A stretch of DNA of 64,000 bases from Paraburkholderia sp. (GTDB lineage Bacteria; Pseudomonadota; Gammaproteobacteria; Burkholderiales; Burkholderiaceae): the NCBI RefSeq assembly GCF_028283785.1, contig NZ_JAPWKB010000019.1, positions 702,001 to 766,000 of the forward strand. The letters run 5' to 3'. Position numbers and translations under genes: made by a program. The notes under the pieces were generated by a model, which saw only the letters and a list, made by a program, of their open reading frames with translations, ran no database searches and was not told where the DNA came from. Positions 17,218-26,770 of the stretch are shown here, piece after piece. Each line of letters starts with the position of its first letter. The stretch's first letter is position 1.

Positions 17218-19209
17218 TTAATCTTGAGTGCCAGGGCCGATATCGGCGCGCTTCGCCGCATCGTCGCCGTGAGCGCGTTGAGCGCGTTGATCGAGTTGCG
17301 CTTCGTAGGCCGCGCGCGCGTCGTTCACGGCGGTACGTGACGACACTTCTGGAACGGCGACCTCCCACCACCAGCCGCCGTCGTCGGTGGTGCGCGCGGC
17401 GTCGGTGTCGATGCTGATGACGTAAGTGCGGTCGGCCGCGCGCGCGCGTTGCAACGCGGCGTCGAGTTCGCCGACATTTGCGACGTGTTCCGCATGCGCG
17501 CCGAGCGCGCGCGCGTGCATCGCGAAATCGATCGACGGTGCGCCGAGCGGACCTTGCGCGCAGTCTTCGAACATATTGTTGAACGGCGCACCGCCACACG
17601 CCTGCTGCAAGCGATTGATGCACCCGTAACCGCGATTATCGAGTACCACCACGATCAGTTTCGCGCCTAGCATGACCGACGTCGCGATCTCGCTGTTCAT
17701 CATCAGATAGCTGCCGTCGCCGACCATCACGATCACGTCGCGCTCGGGCCGCGCGAGTTTTGCGCCGAGGCCGCCCGCAATTTCGTAACCCATGCACGAG
17801 TAGCCGTATTCGACGTGATACGCGCCCGGCCGACCTGCGCGCCACAGCTTGTGCAGTTCCGCAGGCAAGGTGCCCGCCGCGCACACGACGATGTCGTGCG
17901 ACGCCGACTCCGGATGCGAGCGCTGGACTGCACCGATCACGTCGGCGTCGTAGGGCAACACGGCATCTTCCTGCGTCGCATGCGTGATCGCGCCGACCGA
18001 TTCACGCCATTGCGCACTGAGTTGTCGCGCGCGTTCCGTCCATGCGCTGTGCGCATGCCAGTCATGCACGCATGCGCCAAGCGCATCGAGTGCCATGCGT
18101 GCGTCGGATTCGACGGTCTGCGCATGATGTTTGAGTCCGTCGAATGCGTTCGGATTGATGGCGATGACGTCGGCCTGCGTGAACAGCGTATTCGAGCCGG
18201 TCGTGAAATCCTGCAGGCGCGTGCCGATTGCAAGCACGCAATCGGCATCGTGCGCGAGCGCATTCGCGGCGGGTGAGCCGGTAACGCCGAGCGCGCCGGC
18301 GTTCAACGGATCGTCCCATGCGAGCGCGCCTTTTCCCGCCTGCGTTTCAGCGACGGGAATGCCATGCGCGCTTGCGAATGCGCGTAGCGCATCGGTCGCG
18401 CGGCCGTACAGAACGCCGCCACCGGCGACGATCAAAGGCCGCTGCGATTGCTTCAGACGCGCGACGCTTCGCGCGATTTCATCGGCGCGCGGAGCGGGCG
18501 CATGCAACGTGACGACGCGAGGTGCAAAGAACGCCAGCGGGAAGTCGTACGCGGCGGCCTGCACGTCCTGCGGCAACGCGAGCGTGACCGGACCGCATAA
18601 CGCAGCGTCGGTCAGCACACGGATTGCACGCGGCAACGCCGTCAGCAATTGAGCCGGATGCACGATGCGATCGAAGTAACGGGAGACAGGCTTTAGCGCA
18701 TCGTTCGCGGAAATGCCGCCGTCGTGAAAGTCTTCGACCTGCTGCAAGACCGGGTCGGGCGCGCGCGACACGAACGTGTCGCCGGGCAACAGCAGCACCG
18801 GCAAGCGGTTCACATGCGCGAGTGCAGCCGCGGTGACGAGATTGGTCGCGCCCGGCCCGATCGACGTGGTCACGGCCATCATGCGTCTGCGAAATTGCGC
18901 CTTCGCATAGGCAATCGCGCTGTGCGCCATCGCCTGCTCGTTGTGCGCCCGGAAGGTCGGCAGCGCGTCGCGATGCTGATACAGCGCTTCGCCGATGCCC
19001 GCCACGTTGCCGTGTCCGAAGATTGCGAATACACCTGCAAACAGGGGCTCGTCGCCGTTGCCGTCTTCGGTCTCGACGCGTTGCGCGGCCAGATAGCGGA
19101 TCAAGGCCTGTGCCATCGTCAGACGGATCGTCCGCGAACGGCTGTCCGGAACATGCGGCGCGCCGGTCGTGCCCGCGACGGTATCGTGGTCCAGCACACG
19201 CTTGTTCAT
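17218..19209 (-). CDS. iolD: 3D-(3,5/4)-trihydroxycyclohexane-1,2-dione hydrolase
   Basis: This 663-residue ThDP-dependent enzyme opens the inositol ring to give 5-deoxy-glucuronate. The pyrimidine-side RAHNEQAMAHSAIAYAK contains the cofactor-activating glutamate, and the pyrophosphate/Mg motif is GDGSYLMMNSEIATS. Length matches the family. ATG 19209 has AGGAG upstream and overlaps the iolC stop as ATGA. The stretch around 18040-18110 is unusually rich in GCATGC words within the coding frame. Confidence 0.95.
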   Translation of the reverse strand: MNKRVLDHDTVAGTTGAPHVPDSRSRTIRLTMAQALIRYLAAQRVETEDGNGDEPLFAGVFAIFGHGNVAGIGEALYQHRDALPTFRAHNEQAMAHSAIAYAKAQFRRRMMAVTTSIGPGATNLVTAAALAHVNRLPVLLLPGDTFVSRAPDPVLQQVEDFHDGGISANDALKPVSRYFDRIVHPAQLLTALPRAIRVLTDAALCGPVTLALPQDVQAAAYDFPLAFFAPRVVTLHAPAPRADEIARSVARLKQSQRPLIVAGGGVLYGRATDALRAFASAHGIPVAETQAGKGALAWDDPLNAGALGVTGSPAANALAHDADCVLAIGTRLQDFTTGSNTLFTQADVIAINPNAFDGLKHHAQTVESDARMALDALGACVHDWHAHSAWTERARQLSAQWRESVGAITHATQEDAVLPYDADVIGAVQRSHPESASHDIVVCAAGTLPAELHKLWRAGRPGAYHVEYGYSCMGYEIAGGLGAKLARPERDVIVMVGDGSYLMMNSEIATSVMLGAKLIVVVLDNRGYGCINRLQQACGGAPFNNMFEDCAQGPLGAPSIDFAMHARALGAHAEHVANVGELDAALQRARAADRTYVISIDTDAARTTDDGGWWWEVAVPEVSSRTAVNDARAAYEAQLDQRAQRAHGDDAAKRADIGPGTQD

Positions 19210-21269
19210 GCCGCCTGCTCCTGATGAACCGCGGTCGGGTGCGTCGCAGCCGGGTCTGTCGCGTCACGCTGGCTGCGTGTGTCGCGCCACGCGGCAATCA
19301 AGGTTTCGAACGCATGACGTACGCGCATGACAAGATCGTCGTCGCCGATTTCACCGGCGAGCCACGCGCGGCTCGGCTCATGGAAGATCGTGCGGCCCAC
19401 GGTGAAGCCACGGCATGACGACGCATGCGCGGCTGCACGAAAGCCCTCGGTCAACTGTTCGATGCTCGCGGACAAGCCCAGTAACACCACGCCACGGCAG
19501 TACGGATCGCGCTCGGCGATCAGCGCATCGATTGCGCGCCATTGGGCGGCGTCCATCGCTTCGAGCTTCCACCATTCCGGATAGATGCCGATGTTGTACA
19601 GCCGCTTCAACGCGCGATACACGGTGTCGGCACTGTCGGTTCCGGTGGCGACCGGCATATGCTTCGGCGGAATGACTTCGAGCAGCAACTCGTGTCCGCT
19701 TGCCTGCGTCGCGTCGTACAACGCGCGCAATTGCGACTCCTGCTCCAGCCGTTGTTCGAACGCTTCGTCGGGATGGTATTGGACCAGACACTTGACGACA
19801 TGCTCGCGCGGCCACGACGCGAGCGTCGTGCCGATGGAGCGGCCGTGATCGAACACGAGCGGCAACGAGCCCGGCAGTTCGACCGGGCGGCCGATCCACC
19901 AGCCTCGTCCGGTTGCCGCGTTCAGCGCATCTTCGCCATAGCGGTCGTCGATCAGAACGGCGACCCGTCCATGCAGATTCAGCGCGTCCTCGGTTTGCGC
20001 GACGGCTTCGACGAACAGACTCTTTAGCGTCGAGATGCGCGCCGGATGCGCACCGGTTTGCTGCGCGAGTTCGAAGAACTGGTTGCGATGATCGAATGCG
20101 AAACCAAGCACTTCGTCGCGCGGTGTGCGGGCAGGGGACACGCGATGCAAACGCGCCAGCGTCGCGTCGCGATCCGGACGGCGCATCCGTTGCGGATCGA
20201 CTTTGGCTTCACGAAGAAAGTAGTCGAGTTCGGCGGGCGTCGGCATTGCCGGTGCGCAACCGTGCCGCGAGACGACGAGTGCGCCGCTCGCGTTCGCCGC
20301 ACGCGCACATGCGTCGAATGGATGATCGCGCAACCAGCCGGATAGAAAGCCGGACGCGAACGCATCGCCTGCGCCGAGTACGTTGAGCACGTCCACTTCG
20401 ACGCCGCGTTGCACAGGCAGGTCGTCGAGCGACACAGGGACCGCGCGGTCGATGATCTGACAGCCCAGCGGCCCGCGCTTGAGCACGAGTGTCGCCTGCG
20501 TGACTTCGCGCACGGCCGCAAGCGCTTCGATCGGACTGGCGCCGCCGCCTGCGATCCGGAATTCTTCTTCGGTGCCGATGATCAGATCGAACTGCGGCAG
20601 GATGCGTTGCAGGTGTGCGGTCACGCCGTCGTTCGCAACGAAGCGCGTCTCGCCGTCGGCCTTGCCGGCCAAGCCCCACAACACCGGCCGGTAGTCGATG
20701 TCGAGCACGGTGCGCACATCGTTGCGCCGCGCGAATTCGAGCGCACGCATGCTGGTACGGTTGACCTGTTCCGTCGAAAAATGCGTGCCCGTAATCAGCA
20801 ACGATTTCGACGATGCGATAAAGGCTTCGTCGAAATCGTGTTCATCGACGGCCATATCGGCGCAATTCTCGCGATAGAAGATCAGCGGAAACGTGTCGCG
20901 ATCCTTGAGTCCCAGCAGCACGAGTGCAGTCAACCGTTCCCGATCGATCCGCACATGACTCACGTCGCACCCTTCATGCGTGAGCGTTTCGGTCAGGAAG
21001 CGGCCCATATGATCGTCGCCGACGCGCGCAAGCATCGCCGAATTCAAGCCAAGCCGTGCGCAGCCGAATGCGATATTCGCCGACGATCCGCCGAGGTACT
21101 TCGCAAAACTCGCGACGTCTTCGAGTCGCGCGCCGACCTGCTGCGCGTAGAGGTCGACGGCAAGCCGGCCAAGGCACACGATGTCGCGACTGCGGCCAGG
21201 TGCAAACCGGCTTGCCGCGCTACCGGCCGGCGTCGTGGATGCGGCCGGCGAAGGAGAGGTAAGAGCCAT
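19206..21269 (-). CDS. iolC: 5-dehydro-2-deoxygluconokinase fused to DUF2090 aldolase-like domain
   Basis: This 687-residue protein has two domains. Residues about 25-345 are a PfkB sugar kinase (GRLAVDLYAQQVG, and LNVLGAGDAFASGFLSG with the catalytic Asp), which phosphorylates 2-deoxy-5-keto-gluconate. Residues about 370-670 are a DUF2090 domain (GFAFDHRNQFFELA, LIDDRYGEDALN, LLLEVIPPK), which in proteobacteria is thought to take the place of the IolJ aldolase. ATG 21269 has AGGA 6 nt upstream. It overlaps iolD and follows the transporter ATPase by 63 bp. Confidence 0.95.
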   Translation of the reverse strand: MALTSPSPAASTTPAGSAASRFAPGRSRDIVCLGRLAVDLYAQQVGARLEDVASFAKYLGGSSANIAFGCARLGLNSAMLARVGDDHMGRFLTETLTHEGCDVSHVRIDRERLTALVLLGLKDRDTFPLIFYRENCADMAVDEHDFDEAFIASSKSLLITGTHFSTEQVNRTSMRALEFARRNDVRTVLDIDYRPVLWGLAGKADGETRFVANDGVTAHLQRILPQFDLIIGTEEEFRIAGGGASPIEALAAVREVTQATLVLKRGPLGCQIIDRAVPVSLDDLPVQRGVEVDVLNVLGAGDAFASGFLSGWLRDHPFDACARAANASGALVVSRHGCAPAMPTPAELDYFLREAKVDPQRMRRPDRDATLARLHRVSPARTPRDEVLGFAFDHRNQFFELAQQTGAHPARISTLKSLFVEAVAQTEDALNLHGRVAVLIDDRYGEDALNAATGRGWWIGRPVELPGSLPLVFDHGRSIGTTLASWPREHVVKCLVQYHPDEAFEQRLEQESQLRALYDATQASGHELLLEVIPPKHMPVATGTDSADTVYRALKRLYNIGIYPEWWKLEAMDAAQWRAIDALIAERDPYCRGVVLLGLSASIEQLTEGFRAAAHASSCRGFTVGRTIFHEPSRAWLAGEIGDDDLVMRVRHAFETLIAAWRDTRSQRDATDPAATHPTAVHQEQAA

Positions 21270-21332
21270 GAAGATTCCTGGAGGTATCGTGGATATCGTC
21301 GCGCGATGCGATGCAATGAGGTTCGACTCGGG

Positions 21333-22136
21333 CTAGATCGTCGCGCCTTCGAGTTCGCCGATCATCTTCTGCATCTCTGCGCCACCGGCCATCATGTCGA
21401 GCACTTCGTCCTTGCTGATCGTGTCTTTGGTAAACGTGCCGAGCGACTTGCCGCGATTGAGCAAGGTGAAGGAGTCGCCGATCGGATATGCGTGATGCAC
21501 GTTGTGCGTGATGAAGATTACGGAGATCCCTTTGGCGCGCGCCATGTGAATCAGCTTGAGTACGTTGAAGCTCTGCTTCACGCCGAGTGCGGCGGTCGGT
21601 TCGTCGAGAATCAGTACGCGTGCGCCGAAGTGAATCGCGCGTGCAATCGCGAGACACTGCTTTTCGCCGCCGGACATCGTGCCGATCGCCTGATGCGGAT
21701 CGCGTACCCGTATGCCCATTTCCGCGAGTTTGTCGCGTGCGGTTTCGGCGCAGGTTTCGAGGTCCATCACGTTCAGAAACCCAAACAGCTTCTTTTGCGG
21801 TTCGCGGCCCATAAAGAAGTTGCGCGCAACCGATAGCAGCGGCACTAATGCGAGATCTTGATAGACGGTCGCGATGCCCAGGTCGAGTGCGTCCTTGGGC
21901 GACTCGAACAACACCGGCTTGCCGTCCACCAGGTACTGTCCGGAAGACGGTTGATGCACACCGGCCAGCGTTTTGATCAACGTGGATTTTCCCGCGCCGT
22001 TATCGCCCAGCAGGCAATGCACTTCGCCGCGTTTGAGCCTTAGCGTGACGCCGCTTAGCGCAATCACTTTGCCGAAGAACTTGTTGACGTTTTCGAGTGC
22101 GAGAATGACGTCGCCGTCGTGTTGCATATCGGACAT
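21333..22136 (-). CDS. Sugar (inositol) ABC transporter ATPase
   Basis: This 267-residue single-domain ATPase has Walker A GDNGAGKS (44-51), signature MSGGEKQCLA, Walker B VLILDEPTAAL and an H-loop ITHNVHH. Rbs-type sugar ATPases usually have two tandem domains of about 500 residues; this is the single-domain FrcA-like form. ATG 22136 has GGAGG 6 nt upstream, whereas the frame extends far into the permease gene. It sits between the permease and iolC, so inositol is the likely substrate. Confidence 0.9.
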   Translation of the reverse strand: MSDMQHDGDVILALENVNKFFGKVIALSGVTLRLKRGEVHCLLGDNGAGKSTLIKTLAGVHQPSSGQYLVDGKPVLFESPKDALDLGIATVYQDLALVPLLSVARNFFMGREPQKKLFGFLNVMDLETCAETARDKLAEMGIRVRDPHQAIGTMSGGEKQCLAIARAIHFGARVLILDEPTAALGVKQSFNVLKLIHMARAKGISVIFITHNVHHAYPIGDSFTLLNRGKSLGTFTKDTISKDEVLDMMAGGAEMQKMIGELEGATI

Positions 22137-22150
22137 GAGAGCCTCCACCC

Positions 22151-23335
22151 TTACGATTGCGCGACGCGGCGGCGCACATAGTGATTGAACAGCACCGCGA
22201 GCAGCAGCATCACACCGAGGAAGACGCGGAACCAGTCGGAGCTGACATTCGTGTACGTAATGCCGATCTGAACGACACCGAAGATCAACGCGCCGAAGCA
22301 CGCGCCGATAATCGAACCGTAGCCACCCGTCAGCAACGTGCCGCCGATCACCGCAGCGATGATCGCCTCGAATTCCTTTTGCAAGCCGCGATCCGCGGCA
22401 GCCGAGCCGATGTCGCACACTTGCAGCACGGCGAACAGGCACGAGCAGAAGGCGGTCAGCACGAACAGCGAGATCTTTACGCGGCGCACGGGCACGCCGA
22501 CATTCTTTGCGGCATTCGCGTCGCCGCCCACGGCGAGAATCCAGTTTCCCGCGCGGGTCTTTGCCAGCACGAATGCACAGACCGCGGCGAGTCCGAACCA
22601 CCACAAGATGACTTTCGGAATGCCGGGCACCAGCGCATGGCCGTTATCGAGCATCTGCCCAACGCCGTGCTGGGCGAGGAACGTGAAGAGTCCGTTTAGC
22701 GCGACACCATGAAAGAAGGTGTTCGCGATCCAGTCCTGCTGCGCCAGATCGCCGACGCCGGACACGATGGTGCGGTCGGCAAACATGATCGACAACGCCA
22801 GCGTGAGGCCGCGCAGAATAAACAGGAACGCGAGCGTGACGATGAACGACGGCAGGCGCGTTCGCATCACGAGATAGCCGTTCAGTGCGCCGAGCAGCAT
22901 CGAGCCGACGAATGCAAACAGGATCGCAACCGACAGCGGCCAATGAAAATAGACGGCGGGAATCGCGACCATCATTCCCGAGAAACCGATCATCGAGCCG
23001 ATCGACAGATCGAATTCACCGGCAATCATCAGCAGGCACGCACCGACCGCGAGAATGCCGAGATACGCGGACACCTGCGACCAGTTCATCACGCCGTCGA
23101 GATTGAACATGCCGGAACTGCCGGCGGTCAGCGCGAACACCAGAAAAACCAGCACGGTGCCGGAAATTGCGGCGAATTCCGGGCGGTTCAATAGATGCCC
23201 GAACCACGACTCCTTGCGCACGCGCTCATCGGATGCAACGGCCGTCGGCGCGACGGATTGCGATGTGGACGTCGTGTCGGCGCTGTCGTCTTGCGGCGTT
23301 GCGTGGGAAGGGTAGTGCTTACCGGCTACACCCAT
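22151..23335 (-). CDS. Sugar (inositol) ABC transporter permease
   Basis: This 394-residue membrane protein of the RbsC/FrcC family has about nine or ten hydrophobic segments. GEFDLSIGSMIGFSGMMVAI and TLAFLFILRGLTLALS are family hallmarks, and GGDANAAKNVGVPVRRVKI is the cytoplasmic coupling loop. A 60-residue polar N-terminal tail precedes the first helix. ATG 23335 has GAGGAGA 6 nt upstream. The gene lies between the binding-protein and ATPase genes, and 192 bp separate it from the binding-protein gene. Confidence 0.9.
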   Translation of the reverse strand: MGVAGKHYPSHATPQDDSADTTSTSQSVAPTAVASDERVRKESWFGHLLNRPEFAAISGTVLVFLVFALTAGSSGMFNLDGVMNWSQVSAYLGILAVGACLLMIAGEFDLSIGSMIGFSGMMVAIPAVYFHWPLSVAILFAFVGSMLLGALNGYLVMRTRLPSFIVTLAFLFILRGLTLALSIMFADRTIVSGVGDLAQQDWIANTFFHGVALNGLFTFLAQHGVGQMLDNGHALVPGIPKVILWWFGLAAVCAFVLAKTRAGNWILAVGGDANAAKNVGVPVRRVKISLFVLTAFCSCLFAVLQVCDIGSAAADRGLQKEFEAIIAAVIGGTLLTGGYGSIIGACFGALIFGVVQIGITYTNVSSDWFRVFLGVMLLLAVLFNHYVRRRVAQS

Positions 23336-23527
23336 GATGTCTCCTCGATACCGGCACCTTGCCGCGTCGTCGTCTAACCGGAGCAAGACGCGACGGGCAA
23401 AGAGTCGGTGAAATGCGTGCTAAAGAAACGGCACTTGAACCTGCACTGGAAAACGCCTGCTGATAAATCGCCAGACTGACCTGAGTTGCTTCAGCGTTTT
23501 TAAACGGCGTTAAACATGCTTAAGGAA

Positions 23528-24574
23528 TCAGCGGTACTGACCTGCGTATTTGATGACCTTGTCGATATTGGCTTTAGTGATAAAGCCCGGGCCTGAGCGA
23601 ATGTTCTTCGGCCCATAAGACGGTGCGAGTCCGTAAGTGTCGAGCCGCGCCTTGAACTTCGGATTCGCTTCGAGAATCTGGCGGATCTTCGCGGTATCGG
23701 TGGTGTGTTCCTTCTTGGCGATTGCCAGTACGGCGACCGGAATATAGCCCTGCAAATACGGTTGCTGATCGATTGCGAACTGGATTGTCCCGCTCTGGAT
23801 GCCCTTGGCGATATCGTCGGAGAAATCGAAGGTGCAGAAGTAGATCTTGCCCGCGAGTCCCATCTGCTGAACGGCTTTCAAGGTCGCGGAAGCGGGCGTC
23901 GGTCCGAGCGTGAGGATGGCGCCGGTATTCGGATGGTTGCGCAGATACGCGCTGACCTTCGACTGGATTTCGGTCGGGTCCTGGCCCGAGTCGATCGTCG
24001 AGGTCTTGTAGTCGACGCCGATCGCTTCGGCAAAACCACGGCAACGGTCGAACGACACCGTGTTGGTCGCAATATGATTCACGCACAGAAACGACTTCAC
24101 GCCAGCGGCCTTGGCCTTTTCGCCGGCCGCTTTGCCCGCCACGTATTCAGGCTGTCCGACGTGCATGATCGCGCCGAGTTGTGCGCTCTGTTCTTCGGTG
24201 CCGGAGTTGATCGTCACGAGCGGAATCTTCTTCGCGGTGACTTTGCCGATCGAGCTTTTCAGCACATCGAAATCTGCGATGGTGACGATCACGCCATCGT
24301 AGTTGCGGGCCGCGGCCTGTTCGATCAGACGGGCCATGTCGGCGATATCGCCGTTGGGCGGATTGCGGTAGTCGGTCTCGACGTTGAAATCTTCGTCAGC
24401 CTGTTTGATGGCGTTCTTGATGGTGTTCCACCAGGAATCGGAGTCCGGCGCATGGCTGATCAACACGAAATGGCCGTCGGCCGCGCGTGCCGCCGACGCG
24501 GCGCCGAATCCGGTCGCCAACGTCAATGCGGCAACCAGAACCCTGAGCGTAGCCTTGCCCTTGCAAAGTCTCAT
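23528..24574 (-). CDS. Periplasmic sugar (inositol) binding protein
   Basis: This 348-residue protein has a Sec signal peptide (about residues 1-31, cleaved after ARA) followed by a periplasmic-binding-protein type 1 sugar-binding fold (SHAPDSDSWWNTIKNAIKQA, DGVIVTIADFDVL, GSGT-like INSGTEEQ). It is the first gene of the minus-strand inositol run, behind a GGTGGAGA ribosome site, with the permease downstream. Binding proteins are normally made in excess; the 192-bp gap after it may allow that. I see no clear processing hairpin there. Confidence 0.9.
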   Translation of the reverse strand: MRLCKGKATLRVLVAALTLATGFGAASAARAADGHFVLISHAPDSDSWWNTIKNAIKQADEDFNVETDYRNPPNGDIADMARLIEQAAARNYDGVIVTIADFDVLKSSIGKVTAKKIPLVTINSGTEEQSAQLGAIMHVGQPEYVAGKAAGEKAKAAGVKSFLCVNHIATNTVSFDRCRGFAEAIGVDYKTSTIDSGQDPTEIQSKVSAYLRNHPNTGAILTLGPTPASATLKAVQQMGLAGKIYFCTFDFSDDIAKGIQSGTIQFAIDQQPYLQGYIPVAVLAIAKKEHTTDTAKIRQILEANPKFKARLDTYGLAPSYGPKNIRSGPGFITKANIDKVIKYAGQYR

Positions 24575-24720
24575 TGTCTCCACCTTTCTCGGTCTGTCGT
24601 TATGGAAGGAGCGTCTTACGCGCTGCCTGCACAACGTCGTGCCTGCTGCCGCACCGTCGCTCGCAACCAAGAGTAGGTCAACTCGTGCGGGGTTGCAATG
24701 GATATTTCACCGGGGCGAAA

Positions 24721-24740
24721 AATGGAAAAACCGTTCCATT
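24721..24740. promoter_or_regulatory. Predicted IolR operator (GGAA-N6-TTCC palindrome)
   Basis: A perfect dyad AATGGAA-AAACCG-TTCCATT lies between the divergent transporter/iol run and the RpiR regulator gene. The core GGAA-N6-TTCC is the motif proposed for the RpiR-type IolR of Sinorhizobium meliloti. Its right arm overlaps the -35 hexamer of the probable regulator promoter, so autorepression is expected. Confidence 0.7.
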
Positions 24741-24762
24741 TGGCCCTGGCTCTGCCTATAAT
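24734..24762 (+). promoter_or_regulatory. Probable promoter of the RpiR regulator/iolG run
   Basis: TATAAT at 24757-24762 stands 17 bp from the weak -35 TTCCAT at 24734-24739. The leader to ATG 24874 would be about 105 nt. The palindromic operator covers the -35. Confidence 0.6.
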
Positions 24763-24873
24763 CGGCAGCGTCGATGCAGTGCTCGCCGTGCGGCCTGGTG
24801 AAGACCCTGAAGGGTTTTCATAGCACGCAAGATGCGGCTGTTGCACTGCGAGAAGCGCCTTGAAGGAACCACG

Positions 24874-25755
24874 ATGGCCGAAGAGAGCACAGAAGCACTA
24901 CCGAGCGTCGAAGAATTGATGCAGCGCATCGCGGAGCATTACGAAGCATTGCCGCGTCAGCTGAAAAACGTCGCGAGTTATATCGAACAAAACCGCACGA
25001 GCGTGATGATGGATCGCACGAGCGACATCGCCGCGAGTTGCGGGGTTCATCCATCGGCGGTGGTGCGCTTTGCGCAGCGTTTCGGCTTCTCGGGTTTCTC
25101 CGATTTGCAGGCGGTATTCCGCCAGGCGTATGCGGGTCAATCCGCATCGACCACCAGCTATCAGCAACGCATTCGTAAGCTGATCGACGACAAGCCGGGC
25201 GCGCTGTCGGGGGGATCGGTTGCGCGTGAATTCATCGCGGCATGCCGCGACGGTCTCGACGAGCTCGACGCGAATCTCGACGACGCGCAGTTCGACGCCG
25301 CCGTGAAGATGCTGCAAAAGGCCGACAACATCTACGTGATCGGCGTGCGGCGCTCGTTTCCGGTGGCGAGCTATATCGTCTACGCACTTCAACATACGGC
25401 GAAGCGCGTGCATCTCGTTTCGGGTTTCGGCGGGATGTATCGCGAGCAGATTCGCAGCGTGCGAAAAGGCGATGTGGTGATTGCGATCAGCTTCGCGCCG
25501 TATGGCAAGGAAACCCAGCACTGTCTGCGCGTCGCGCATCATCAGCAGGCGAAGACACTCGTCATTACGGATAGCCAACTATCGCCGCTGGCGCGCTACG
25601 CGACCACCCAGCTTTATGTGAAAGAGGGCAGCGCATTTGCGTTCCGCTCGCTGACCAGCACGATTTGCCTGTGCCAGGCGCTGTTCATCGCGCTTGCGTA
25701 CAAGCTCGAACTGAACGTCGAGGAATCGACAGACTCCGGAGGATACGATGACTGA
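24874..25755 (+). CDS. iolR: RpiR-family regulator of inositol catabolism
   Basis: This 293-residue regulator has an N-terminal RpiR helix-turn-helix (about residues 20-95: LPRQLKNVASYIEQN, then HPSAVVRFAQRFGFSGFSDLQ) and a C-terminal SIS sugar-phosphate-binding domain (about 125-265: YVIGVRRSFPVASYI, GDVVIAISFAPY). It is divergent from the inositol transporter run and overlaps iolG. It probably represses both arms until an inositol-derived phosphorylated intermediate binds the SIS domain. ATG 24874 has AAGGA upstream. The symbol is given by context and family. Confidence 0.88.
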   Translation: MAEESTEALPSVEELMQRIAEHYEALPRQLKNVASYIEQNRTSVMMDRTSDIAASCGVHPSAVVRFAQRFGFSGFSDLQAVFRQAYAGQSASTTSYQQRIRKLIDDKPGALSGGSVAREFIAACRDGLDELDANLDDAQFDAAVKMLQKADNIYVIGVRRSFPVASYIVYALQHTAKRVHLVSGFGGMYREQIRSVRKGDVVIAISFAPYGKETQHCLRVAHHQQAKTLVITDSQLSPLARYATTQLYVKEGSAFAFRSLTSTICLCQALFIALAYKLELNVEESTDSGGYDD

Positions 25756-26770
25756 CATGGCAGGCGGCAAGACCATCGACGTAGCGGTATTCGGCGCAGG
25801 GCGCATCGGCCGCATTCATGCGGGCAATCTTGCACGGCAGCCGGGCGTGCGGCTCAAGTACGTGGTCGATGTTAACCGCGACGCCGCTGCGGTGCTTGCT
25901 GCGCAGCACGGCGCGCAAGTGGCCGACGGCGACACGGTGTTCGGCGATGCGTCGGTCGGTGCGACGGTGATCTGTTCGAGCACGGACACCCATGCAGATC
26001 TGATCCTGCAATCGGCGGCGCAAAAGAAGCATGTGTTCTGCGAGAAGCCGGTGGACCTGACGCTTGATCGCGCGCGTGCGTGTGCGAAAGCCGTCGAGGA
26101 AGCGGGCGTGGTGTGCATGATCGGTTTCCAGCGACGCTTCGATCCGACCTTCGCGGCGGTGAAGGCGCGTATCGATCTCGGCGAGATCGGCGCGCCGGAA
26201 ATGCTGATCGTCACGAGTCGCGATCCCGGCGCGCCACCTGTCGATTACATCCGTCATTCGGGCGGCATTTTCAAGGACATGCTGATTCACGACTTCGACA
26301 TCTTCCGCTGGATGCTCGACGACGAAGCCGAGACCGTGCACGCCACCGGCAGCGTGCTGAGTAATCCGGATATCGCCGAGGCCGGCGATATCGATTCCAC
26401 CGCCGTGACGATCCGCACGAAACGCGGCCGCCTGTGCCAGATCAATACCGCACGCCGCGCAGCGTACGGCTACGATCAGCGCTTCGAAGTACTCGGCAGC
26501 GACGGCATGTTGCAAGCGGGCAATGTGCGTCCCACCGAAGTCACCGCGTATTCGAAGCAGGCGGTGTCGAGCGACGTACCCGAAGCGTTTTTTCTCGAAC
26601 GCTATCGCGCGGCGTATGCACTGGAAATCGCGCATTTCTTCGAAGCGGTCACGCATGGCAAACCGGTTCGCACGACGGTCGCGGACGGTTTGAAAGCGCT
26701 CGAACTCGCGGAAGCGGCCACGCGTTCGTGGCGCGAAGGACGTGTCGTGCGCATGGGCGAGGACCGGTGA
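25748..26770 (+). CDS. iolG: Inositol 2-dehydrogenase
   Basis: This 340-residue NAD-dependent oxidoreductase of the Gfo/Idh/MocA family oxidises myo-inositol to scyllo-inosose. The Rossmann motif is FGAGRIGRIHAGNL near residue 15, and KKHVFCEKPVDL carries the conserved EKP lysine. SGGIFKDMLIHDFDIFRWML supplies the Asp/His active-site pair. GGAGG precedes ATG 25748, which overlaps the regulator stop codon. The next dehydrogenase overlaps it by one base at 26770. Confidence 0.93.
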   Translation: MTDMAGGKTIDVAVFGAGRIGRIHAGNLARQPGVRLKYVVDVNRDAAAVLAAQHGAQVADGDTVFGDASVGATVICSSTDTHADLILQSAAQKKHVFCEKPVDLTLDRARACAKAVEEAGVVCMIGFQRRFDPTFAAVKARIDLGEIGAPEMLIVTSRDPGAPPVDYIRHSGGIFKDMLIHDFDIFRWMLDDEAETVHATGSVLSNPDIAEAGDIDSTAVTIRTKRGRLCQINTARRAAYGYDQRFEVLGSDGMLQAGNVRPTEVTAYSKQAVSSDVPEAFFLERYRAAYALEIAHFFEAVTHGKPVRTTVADGLKALELAEAATRSWREGRVVRMGEDR

